Below, piece by piece: positions 1 to 5,560 of a stretch of DNA of 7,718 nucleotides (within the stretch, counting starts at the first letter, position 1; every line of letters begins with the position of its first letter). Location: NCBI GenBank assembly GCA_014379885.1, contig JACMKW010000070.1, positions 1 to 7,718 of the forward strand, read 5' to 3'. The notes beneath the pieces are model-generated. The model had not been told where the DNA came from, searched no databases, and saw nothing but the letters and a program-made list of their open reading frames with translations. Source of the DNA: Rhizobacter sp. GTDB lineage: Bacteria > Pseudomonadota > Gammaproteobacteria > Burkholderiales > Burkholderiaceae. A program made the translations under genes and the position numbers.

Positions 1-908
1 AGTTTGCACGCCTGAACCTCACCTACATCGTCACCAGCAAACGCAAGCTCAAACAGCTTGTCGATGAAAAACACGTGAGCGGTTGGGACGACCCCCGCAT
101 GCCCACCATCGTTGGCCTGCGCCGCCGCGGCTACACGCCCGAAAGCCTGCAGTTGCTGGCCGAGCGCAGTGGTGTCAGTAAGGCCGGCGGCTGGATCGAC
201 TACAGCTCGCTCGAGATCGCCCTGCGCGACGACCTCGACCCCAAGGCCGCACGCGCCTGCGCGGTGCTGGACCCGCTCAAGCTCAAGCTCACCAACTTCG
301 TCGACGTTTTCGGCAGCGATGCACACCAGGAGCCCTGCCACGCACCCGTGCACCCCGGCCACCCCGAACGCGGCCAACGAAACTTCAGCTTCACGAACGA
401 GCTCTGGGTGGAGCGCGACGACTTCATGGAGGTGCCCGTGAAGGGCTACCAACGCCTGTTCCCAGGCAACAAGACGCGCCTGAAGTACGGCTACGTGATC
501 GAGTGCACCGGCTGCGAGAAAGACGCGCAAGGCCACATCACCGCCGTGCTCGCGCAGATCGTGCCCGACACCAAGAGCGGCACAGCGGGGGCCGATGCCG
601 TCAAGGTCAAGGGCGTGATCACCTGGGTCAGCGTGAGCACCGGTGTGGCGGCCGAGGTGCGTTTGTATGACCGGCTGTTCACCGAAGCCCAGCCCGATGC
701 AGGCGGGCGTGATTTCTTGAGCGTGCTCAACCCGAACAGCTTCAAGGGGGTCACAGCCTTCGTGGAACCCGGGCTTGCATCAGCAAAAGCCGACGACAAG
801 TTCCAGTTCGAGCGCCACGGCTACTTTGTGGCCGACCGGCACGACCACGCGCCGGGCAAGCTGGTGTTCAACCGCGCCACCACGCTGAAAGATGCGTGGA
901 GCAAATAG
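1..908 (+). CDS. glnS: Glutaminyl-tRNA synthetase, C-terminal part (5' end outside window)
   Basis: This cytoplasmic class I synthetase charges tRNA-Gln with glutamine using ATP. The frame is already open at the left edge (first full codon at base 3) and runs 301 codons to TAG, about half of a usual GlnRS. The start lies upstream; the GTG at 75 is an internal Val. Visible residues include the class I signature loop as TSKRKL (fragment residues 11-16; the E. coli enzyme has MSKRKL), then GWDDPRMPTI and LRRRGYTPES, the helical region, and the two anticodon-binding beta-barrels. These contain VKGVITWVS, EVRLYDRLF, DFLSVLNP, FQFERHGYF and VFNRATTLKDAW, all characteristic of GlnRS rather than GluRS. 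The gene converges on rbgA with 15 bases between stop codons. A short GGGCT/AGCCC inverted repeat (936-948), inside the rbgA 3' end, lacks a T-run and is at best a weak terminator. Identification is firm. Confidence 0.96.
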   Translation, partial: FARLNLTYIVTSKRKLKQLVDEKHVSGWDDPRMPTIVGLRRRGYTPESLQLLAERSGVSKAGGWIDYSSLEIALRDDLDPKAARACAVLDPLKLKLTNFVDVFGSDAHQEPCHAPVHPGHPERGQRNFSFTNELWVERDDFMEVPVKGYQRLFPGNKTRLKYGYVIECTGCEKDAQGHITAVLAQIVPDTKSGTAGADAVKVKGVITWVSVSTGVAAEVRLYDRLFTEAQPDAGGRDFLSVLNPNSFKGVTAFVEPGLASAKADDKFQFERHGYFVADRHDHAPGKLVFNRATTLKDAWSK

Positions 909-923
909 GCCAGCGATGCAACC

Positions 924-1847
924 TCAGGCCGGTTCGGGCTCTGAGCCCTTGCGGCGCTTCTTCTTGGCCACACGCTGCGCATCCAGCAGCTGGCCGGCCG
1001 CCAGCCAGCCTGCGTACTCCTCGGGCGTTTCCAAGGTGACACGCCCCAGGTTGCCGGCCCGAAAGTCGTAGACCGTCACTTCGGCCGCTTTCTGCAGGTT
1101 GATGCGCCCGCCGCTTTGCAGCGCACCACGCTTGCGGCCGATCTCGGCCAGCAGGGCCTCATCGTCCAGGCATTGCACCGCGTCAAGCTTGTAGCGTTCG
1201 GCCAGTGGCGTTGGGTAGTGCAGTTTCAAGTAGCCCAGCAGATCGAGCGCCACCTCTTCTTCATTGAAGGCGTTGCGCCCCACGGCACCACTGGCTGCCA
1301 GGTTGTAGCCACTCTTCTCCACCACGATGCGGGGCCACAGCATGCCGGGTGTGTCGAAGAGATAGAAGTCGCTCGCCAGAACGATGCGCTGCTCGACCTT
1401 GGTGATGCCAGCTTCGTCGCCCGTCTTGGTGGCGCGTTTGCCGGTAAGCGTGTTGATCAGCGTGGACTTGCCCACGTTGGGTATGCCGCAGATCAGCACC
1501 CGCATCGGCTTGGCCATGCCACCGCGCAAAGGGGCCAGAGCCCGGCAGGCGTCGATCAGGCGCTGGGCAGGCGCGGTCTCCGAGGCATCAAGCCCGATGG
1601 CGCGTGTAGCCGGCAATGCGTTGTAGTGCGCCAGCCAGGCCTGCGTTTGTGCCGGGTCGGCGAGGTCTTGTTTGTTCAAGAGCTTTAGCTTGGGCCGGCT
1701 GCCGGTCAGCTCGGCCAGCAGCGGGTTGGCGCTCGACCCCGGCAAGCGGGCGTCGAGCAGCTCGATCACAACGTCAATCTCCTTGATGCGCTCGGCAATG
1801 GCCTGGCGCGTCAGGTGCATGTGACCGGGGAACCACTGGATGGCCAT
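924..1847 (-). CDS. rbgA: Ribosome biogenesis GTPase RbgA/YlqF, circularly permuted
   Basis: This is a 307-residue cytoplasmic GTPase of the YlqF/RbgA family, which acts in late assembly of the 50S ribosomal subunit. The GTPase motifs occur in the permuted order G4-G5-G1-G2-G3. The N-terminal family motif IQWFPGHM (3-10) places His at residue 9, the residue known as catalytic in Bacillus subtilis RbgA. Then follow DARLP (32-36), G4 NKQD (58-61), a G5-like DAS (87-89), the P-loop GIPNVGKST (121-129), a G2 region near GDEAGIT (143-149) and G3 DTPG (165-168). The tail is strongly basic (KKKRRK) and then ends acidic, consistent with rRNA contact. ATG at 1847 gives the expected family N-terminus. 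Only a weak purine-rich stretch (GAGAAAG) lies about 9 bases upstream. The desaturase gene ends 81 bases upstream on the same strand, so co-transcription is possible, but a separate promoter is also possible. Confidence 0.95.
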   Translation of the reverse strand: MAIQWFPGHMHLTRQAIAERIKEIDVVIELLDARLPGSSANPLLAELTGSRPKLKLLNKQDLADPAQTQAWLAHYNALPATRAIGLDASETAPAQRLIDACRALAPLRGGMAKPMRVLICGIPNVGKSTLINTLTGKRATKTGDEAGITKVEQRIVLASDFYLFDTPGMLWPRIVVEKSGYNLAASGAVGRNAFNEEEVALDLLGYLKLHYPTPLAERYKLDAVQCLDDEALLAEIGRKRGALQSGGRINLQKAAEVTVYDFRAGNLGRVTLETPEEYAGWLAAGQLLDAQRVAKKKRRKGSEPEPA

Positions 1848-1928
1848 CGGGGCGTTCTTTCTCTCATCGCAGGCCTATCGAAGCGATGGGCGGGTGCGAA
1901 TTGTGAACTGCCCCGCGCAGCGGCCCTT

Positions 1929-3050
1929 TTACGAAGGCACGCGGCCCCAGGTTGTGAGCTCGGTCGGCCTGCCCTGGAAGTCAGTCCAGCCCTTGGCCTC
2001 CAGGTCGTAGAGCTTGCAGCGGCGCGCCGTCTGCATGTACCAGCGCCACGAAAAGCGCTGCACGATGATGCGCCCCGGCAAGGCCGATTCGAGACGGGCC
2101 TGCGCCTGCTTCAGCTTGTAGAGCGGGATGCTCATGTCCACGTGGTGCGCGGTGTGCTCCATGATGTGGTGCAGCAGGCTGCCGATCTTCAGCGGGAAGG
2201 TCAGGTGCACCGTGGTCGACACGAACGGGTCGCTGGCCAACCACTCGGCCTTGTCTTGGTGCCACTGCACCTCGGTGTGCGTGTGGTGCACATAGACCAC
2301 GAAGCCGATCATCGCGTTCCAGAACACGAACGGCATCACGAAGCCCAAGCCCACCAGTGCCCAGGCTGATTGCCCGGTGGCCTGCGCCGCCCAGATCAGG
2401 GCCGCGATCCACACCGAGGCCGACGCCAGCGCCAGCGCCCCATCAGCCATGAAGATGCCACGACGCACCGGCATGTAGCGCCGACTCGGAAAGAACATGC
2501 GCAGCCACCAGATCTCGACGAAGTAATACAGCCCCGGCGCCCAGCCGCTGCGGTACACACGCTCCAGCCATTGCCGAGCCGGCGTCAGCACCCGGTATTC
2601 GGCCGGCGTGAGCGGCTGCCATACAAAGTCTTTGCCCTTGAGGTTGGTGAACCCGTGGTGCACCACGTTGTGCCCTACTTCCCACAGGCTGTAAGGCGTG
2701 AGCGAGGGCACAAAGGCGATGCGCCCCAGCCAGCGGTTCAGCCGTCGGTGCGGCGTGTAGCTCATGTGGCAGGCATCGTGCCCGATGATGAACAGGCGCC
2801 CGATGATGAAACCCGCGGCCAGCGCGAGCGGCAGCTTCATCCACCAGTCAGGCAGCAGCACCACGCCCACCAGGGCCGCGAGAAACAGCGACCCGTCGAG
2901 TACCAGCAAGGCCAGGCCACGCAGCGTTTGCTGCTGGGCAATGGGCGCCAACCAAGCGCGGATCTGCTTGCGCCTGGGCAACGGCGTGCCGCGCGGTATG
3001 ACGGGAATGGCCGGGAGCGACCCGGACGGAGAACGCGAAACGGTGTTCAT
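1929..3050 (-). CDS. Membrane fatty acid desaturase, DesA-like (possibly delta-12 / omega-6)
   Basis: This is a 373-residue integral membrane di-iron desaturase. It would use O2 and electrons from a ferredoxin- or cytochrome-type donor to put a double bond into an acyl chain, probably on a membrane lipid. The three His boxes are HDACH (91-95), HNVVHH (127-132, followed by GFTN) and HTAHH (299-303). Extra His residues occur at VHHTHTE (254-260) and VHLTFP (281-286). The run from TVH through HTAHH to IPLYKL resembles the C-terminal half of cyanobacterial DesA delta-12 desaturases. Hydrophobic segments lie near 43-66, 73-90, 204-222 and 230-254. ATG at 3050 is chosen over the longer TTG at 3095, because that extension is Arg/Ala-rich and overlaps a terminator-like hairpin. 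No clear ribosome site precedes the ATG. The family is secure; the position specificity is inference. A beta-carotene ketolase or hydroxylase is less likely given the box spacing. Confidence 0.88.
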   Translation of the reverse strand: MNTVSRSPSGSLPAIPVIPRGTPLPRRKQIRAWLAPIAQQQTLRGLALLVLDGSLFLAALVGVVLLPDWWMKLPLALAAGFIIGRLFIIGHDACHMSYTPHRRLNRWLGRIAFVPSLTPYSLWEVGHNVVHHGFTNLKGKDFVWQPLTPAEYRVLTPARQWLERVYRSGWAPGLYYFVEIWWLRMFFPSRRYMPVRRGIFMADGALALASASVWIAALIWAAQATGQSAWALVGLGFVMPFVFWNAMIGFVVYVHHTHTEVQWHQDKAEWLASDPFVSTTVHLTFPLKIGSLLHHIMEHTAHHVDMSIPLYKLKQAQARLESALPGRIIVQRFSWRWYMQTARRCKLYDLEAKGWTDFQGRPTELTTWGRVPS

Positions 3051-3067
3051 GCAGACATTCAAGCGAG

Positions 3068-3093
3068 AAAAAGCGCGCGCCGCGCGGGCGCGC
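3068..3093 (-). terminator. Terminator-like GC hairpin followed by five T
   Basis: Read on the - strand there is a perfect 7-bp stem (GCGCGCC / GGCGCGC, + positions 3087-3093 and 3075-3081) with a 5-base loop, then GC and TTTTT (3072-3068). It lies 105 bases downstream of the membrane protein stop and 18 bases before the desaturase ATG. It could end the upstream transcript or act as an attenuator in the desaturase leader. The T-run is short and offset by two bases, so strength is uncertain. Confidence 0.45.
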
Positions 3094-3144
3094 AAGCAAA
3101 CGCGACCGGATGCTAGCCACGCGGCATGCCGGGGGCCTTGCGGT

Positions 3145-3180
3145 GGGTCAAACAGGTTCCTGATTGGTGACCTGTGACCC
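3145..3180 (-). other. Long inverted repeat just after the membrane protein gene
   Basis: GGGTC (3145-3149) plus ACAGGT (3152-3157) pairs with ACCTGT (3170-3175) plus GACCC (3176-3180). This makes 11 base pairs with a 2-base AA bulge and a 12-base loop. It begins 17 bases past the stop codon of the 3198-3938 gene on the - strand. There is no T-run, so it is more likely a transcript-end stabiliser, a protein site or a repeat remnant than a rho-independent terminator. The pairing is directly visible; the role is unknown. Confidence 0.5.
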
Positions 3181-3197
3181 GGCGCGTTGTGACCCGG
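3173..3197. repeat. Short direct repeat TGTGACCCGG, two copies
   Basis: TGTGACCCGG occurs at 3173-3182 and again at 3188-3197, 15 bases apart. The second copy abuts the stop codon of the neighbouring gene. The first copy overlaps the right arm of the 3145-3180 inverted repeat, so either GACCC could pair with the GGGTC arm. It may be a small local duplication; chance is not excluded. Confidence 0.4.
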
Positions 3198-3938
3198 TCA
3201 GAGCTTGCGGAACGTACTCGCCACCGCAGCGGGTGTGAGGTCAGGATCGTCTCGCGCCGCTTGCGGCATCAAGAGCATCAACAGGCCGTTCTGCAATACG
3301 CGCCGTTTTTCAGGCCCGGTCTGCTGCATGTAAGCACCCGCCAGGTTGCGGCAAGCCGCCGCCGTTTCGCACTTGAACAAGGTGGCCGACAGTTCGGAAC
3401 CTGCCGCAGCGCTGGCGGCACTCGCCGTGGACGCGGCTGCGCTCATGAGCGTCACTGAAAAGAGCGCTGCATCGGTCACACCTGCTGGCAACGAGGTAGA
3501 GGCCGCCATGCGTGTCACCGTATGGTTCAGACCTGCGGCGCGCAAGGCGGCTGCATAAGCGTCTATCGCATCAGGCGCAGGTGCGGCGGGCGCGGGCTGC
3601 ACCGATGAAGCCGTGGGCGGTTCGGCCGCTGCGGAAACAACCGGGCTGGCTCGCAGCACCGGCTGGGTGGCAGGCGCACTGGCGACCACGGGTTCGTCGA
3701 GCCCCGTGTCCATGGCTTCGAGCCGCGGCAGCAGCGTTTGCCACACGCTCATGAAGAACAAGACGGTGAAGACCAGGTTGAAAACAAAGGGCACGGTGAC
3801 CGTGCTCTCTTTGTCGCCGCGGCGTGTGAACAGGGTGTAGACGGCGCCGGGGAAGCCGATGAAGAAGGTCACGATGGCCAGTGCAACACTGGAGCGACCG
3901 ACCCGGATACACAGCCAGATCTGGGTGCCAAACGCCAA
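3198..3938 (-). CDS. Uncharacterised membrane protein with Ala/Pro linker and C-terminal domain
   Basis: I do not recognise a named family. From a TTG at 3938 the protein has 246 residues. Residues 15-35 and 50-68 are hydrophobic and look like membrane helices, separated by a charged loop (TRRGDKES). Residues 80-125 are a low-complexity Ala/Pro linker. Residues 126-246 form an Ala-rich domain with two Cys (190, 196) that could pair, probably outside the cytoplasm. The start is doubtful. No in-frame ATG exists before residue 63 except at 3965, where the reading is MGWLF, then TAG, then WLVLAFGTQIW. That upstream ATG has an SD-like AAAGGG 8 bases away, whereas TTG 3938 has none. The original gene therefore probably began at 3965 and now has an amber codon at position 6, unless the base is a sequencing error. 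The downstream frame is intact and shows no decay. Confidence 0.65.
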   Translation of the reverse strand: MAFGTQIWLCIRVGRSSVALAIVTFFIGFPGAVYTLFTRRGDKESTVTVPFVFNLVFTVLFFMSVWQTLLPRLEAMDTGLDEPVVASAPATQPVLRASPVVSAAAEPPTASSVQPAPAAPAPDAIDAYAAALRAAGLNHTVTRMAASTSLPAGVTDAALFSVTLMSAAASTASAASAAAGSELSATLFKCETAAACRNLAGAYMQQTGPEKRRVLQNGLLMLLMPQAARDDPDLTPAAVASTFRKL

Positions 3939-3947
3939 GACCAGCCA

Positions 3948-3965
3948 CTAGAACAACCATCCCAT
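3948..3965 (-). other. Likely original start (ATG) and in-frame amber codon of the membrane protein
   Basis: On the - strand the ATG at 3965-3963 opens M-G-W-L-F and meets TAG at 3950-3948. The same frame then continues as WLVLAFGTQIW without further stops. An SD-like AAAGGG (+ positions 3974-3979) stands 8 bases upstream. The continuity of a hydrophobic N-terminus on both sides of TAG suggests a point change from a sense codon, for example TAC or TGG. Confidence 0.55.
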
Positions 3966-4048
3966 CTGCGTCGCCCTTTGTTGCCGTGGGACGATGCGCC
4001 CCCCCGGCTTGCGATTGTCTCAGAGGGACGGAGCAGCGCGTGACGCGC

Positions 4049-4270
4049 TCAGTGCAGATCGCTCAGCTGAACGGCGGGGGCCGCGAATTCACGGCCTACG
4101 ACGGCGCGTGCGTACAGGTAGTTGTGTCGCGCTCGATCGCTCAAGGCGTCGAGCTGCACATGCCCGCCTGCGTCGCAGGGGAAGGTCAAGGCCCGCCCCT
4201 CCTGGAAGAGGGATTTGAAACGCAACTCGTAGTGGGCGGCGTTCGAGAAAGAACCAAAGTCGGTGTTCAT
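4049..4270 (-). CDS. Conserved-looking small protein, 73 residues, function unknown
   Basis: This is a short soluble protein with no signal peptide and no membrane segment. It has a polar, variable-looking N-terminus (MNTDFGSF). A denser region follows, from ELRFKSLFQEGRALTFPCDA through VQLDALSDRARHNYLYARAVVGREF, of a type I recall as a small hypothetical protein in Burkholderiales. No function is assigned. ATG at 4270 is chosen over GTG at 4291 because AGGAG lies 9 bases before it. The protein has one Cys (in FPCDA) and a central charged helix. It is preceded by 286 bases without a gene, so it probably has its own promoter, though I could not identify a convincing one. The downstream gene begins about 84-110 bases later on the same strand. 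Confidence 0.8.
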   Translation of the reverse strand: MNTDFGSFSNAAHYELRFKSLFQEGRALTFPCDAGGHVQLDALSDRARHNYLYARAVVGREFAAPAVQLSDLH

Positions 4271-4279
4271 GACAACGAT

Positions 4280-4284
4280 CTCCT
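4280..4284 (-). promoter_or_regulatory. Ribosome binding site AGGAG deciding the ATG 4270 start
   Basis: AGGAG on the - strand lies 9 bases upstream of the ATG at 4270. Its position rules out the alternative GTG at 4291, which lies upstream of this site. Confidence 0.75.
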
Positions 4285-4510
4285 GCTGCACTTACCGTGA
4301 TGACAACGTGAAAAGCAGCTTAGGGGTTGACCGGGTTCGCGTCCCTCAGTGGTTAGCTCGCCGTCATGTCCCAAACTGGATGTGACAACTGTAGGAATTC
4401 ACCCGACAGAGTGCATGTGACTTATGACCTTTTGGGGCCCCTCATTCGCGTGGGGGCGGCGTTCGCAGACCTGAGCTCTCAATGAAACGAAGGGCCGCTG
4501 CCGAGGTTCC

Positions 4511-4556
4511 TTGACCCCCTCGGGGGCCTGACGAGAAGCGGCAAGCCTGGGGGCGC
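4511..4556. repeat. C5/G5 hairpin with second G5 run, repeat-like
   Basis: CCCCC (4515-4519) is followed after two bases by GGGGG (4522-4526), and a second GGGGG (4549-4553) comes 22 bases later, so one C-run can pair with either G-run. The block sits directly after the stop codon of the 4557-5474 gene. It resembles the dispersed CCCCCTCGGGGGC-type intergenic sequences I recall from Comamonadaceae genomes. That recall is not proof. It may serve as a factor-dependent transcript end, since no T-run follows on either strand. Confidence 0.4.
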
Positions 4557-5474
4557 TCAGTACTCTGAGACGGGCCCCGGCTGGCTGTCCCCGGCGACGA
4601 GGGTGTTGCCCATGCCCAGCAGCTCGCGTGCGCGCTGCAGGTTGAGCAACTGGTCGCGGGTGCGGCGGGTGTGGGCGCGGTCGCGTTCGACCTCCCACAC
4701 CAGCTTGATCAGCTCTTTCTGCGTGAGCGCGCTCTTCACGCGGCCTACCGAGAAGGTGGCAAACAGCAGCGAGTCGCGGCGCAATGTGTCGAGCAGCAGG
4801 TCGCGCACGTACTGCAGGCGCTGCTCTTCGGTCATGCGCGGCGCCGGGCGCGCATGGTCGGCCACCTTGAACGGGGTTTCGCGCACCTGCTGCATCCAGT
4901 CGGGCGCGCGTGGGGTGTCGGACAAGACCACCGCAGGCTCCTGGTAGCGCGCAGCGGGAGCTGGCGCCGGTGGGGGTTGTGCGATGGAAGCCACCTCAAC
5001 GATGGGAAGCACCTGCGGCGCGCCCATCTCGATCTCGGTGAACCGGGCAACGGGTTCGTTTTCGATCTCGTCGATTTCTTGCGCGGCAGGTGCGCGGGGC
5101 GCGCTACCCATTGCGGAGGCAGGCTCATCGTCCGGCTCTGGCAGCAACTCGCCCATGGGGGTGAGCGCGGCGTCAGCGAACACGTCAACTTCAACACTCG
5201 TCAGGCGCGGCGTGTCGAGCGCGCCGGGGATGGTCTCGACGGGTTCAGGCGCGGCCCCCTCGCTCGGAATCTCGACCAGCCCCATGCGCACCAGCTCTTC
5301 AAAGTGGCCGGTCTGTGCGCCTGCCTTGTGAGCCATGCCCAGCACTTCGCCGAGCGGGCGGCGCCCATCGACCAGCAACAGGACCGTGCGGTAGCGCTGC
5401 CCCAGACCGCGCGTGCGGTGGCGCAACTCTTCCAGGCCAAGAGGGGTTTTGACGGGGGCGGTGGGGTTTGGCAT
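4557..5474 (-). CDS. Uncharacterised protein, two conserved-looking ends joined by acidic/Pro linker
   Basis: This 305-residue protein belongs to no family I can name. Residues 10-70 look like a small helical, possibly winged-helix-like module (LEELRHRTRGL, VLLLVDGRRPLGEVL, FEELVRMGLVEIP). Residues 71-212 are low complexity and rich in Pro, Ala, Glu and Asp, probably disordered. Residues 213-290 are charged and helical (TEEQRLQYVRDLLLDTLRRDSLL, LIKLVWEVERDRAH, RDQLLNLQRARELLGMG). There is no signal peptide or membrane segment, so it is probably cytoplasmic. This layout suits an adaptor or regulatory protein, but that is inference. ATG at 5474 lacks a clear SD. A possible promoter very close upstream would give a very short leader. 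The CoA-transferase stop lies 86 bases upstream. Confidence 0.78.
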   Translation of the reverse strand: MPNPTAPVKTPLGLEELRHRTRGLGQRYRTVLLLVDGRRPLGEVLGMAHKAGAQTGHFEELVRMGLVEIPSEGAAPEPVETIPGALDTPRLTSVEVDVFADAALTPMGELLPEPDDEPASAMGSAPRAPAAQEIDEIENEPVARFTEIEMGAPQVLPIVEVASIAQPPPAPAPAARYQEPAVVLSDTPRAPDWMQQVRETPFKVADHARPAPRMTEEQRLQYVRDLLLDTLRRDSLLFATFSVGRVKSALTQKELIKLVWEVERDRAHTRRTRDQLLNLQRARELLGMGNTLVAGDSQPGPVSEY

Positions 5475-5494
5475 CGGTCGGTTGCAGGCGCTCG

Positions 5495-5524
5495 ATTGTC
5501 GCGCGAGTCGGAACGGGCTGGTAA
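5495..5524 (-). promoter_or_regulatory. Possible promoter for the 4557-5474 gene
   Basis: On the - strand TTACCA (5524-5519) and GACAAT (5500-5495) are separated by 18 bases. Each matches its sigma-70 consensus box at four of six positions. The -10 ends 20 bases from the ATG at 5474, implying a leader of roughly 15 bases, which agrees with the lack of an SD there. The match is weak by itself. Confidence 0.3.
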
Positions 5525-5560
5525 CCGCCTGCCAGGAGTCTGGCGCCGGCCATCTGTGCC

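Larger units (their letters stand above)
4271..4556. other. Gene-poor interval of 286 bases
   Basis: No credible coding sequence is seen here in any frame. It holds the ribosome site of the small protein at its left end, two ATGTGAC copies (4380-4386 and 4415-4421), a GGGGCCCC palindrome (4434-4441) and a C5/G5 hairpin region (4511-4556). The promoter of the 73-residue protein should be in it, but no pair of -35 and -10 boxes stands out. Base composition in the left half (about 4290-4430) is less GC-rich than in the flanking genes. Confidence 0.6.

Noticed and set aside
11..48. TSKRKL in GlnRS as a catalytically damaged signature loop
   Set aside because: The Ser-Lys core is kept and the first position varies among GlnRS proteins, so this is probably a normal lineage variant.
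936..948. GGGCT/AGCCC inverted repeat as a bidirectional terminator between glnS and rbgA
   Set aside because: It has a 5-bp stem and no T-run, and it lies inside the rbgA coding end. It is too weak to call as a feature.
2370..3116. A 248-codon open frame on the + strand antisense to the desaturase
   Set aside because: It is rich in Arg, Pro, Gln and His in a low-complexity way, has no SD, and lies opposite a gene with all three desaturase His boxes.
3999..4005. Run of seven C upstream of the membrane protein as a phase-variable tract
   Set aside because: Seven bases is short for phase variation and common in GC-rich DNA, and the run is not placed at a clear promoter spacer.
4338..4365. tRNA-like words (GGTTCGCGTCC, CTCAGTGGTTAGCTC) near the small protein
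   Set aside because: The T-arm-like piece precedes the D-arm-like piece, and no acceptor or anticodon stem can be completed on either strand.
4434..4441. GGGGCCCC palindrome as an operator or terminator
   Set aside because: It is an isolated 8-base palindrome without a loop or a properly placed T-run, with no second copy nearby.
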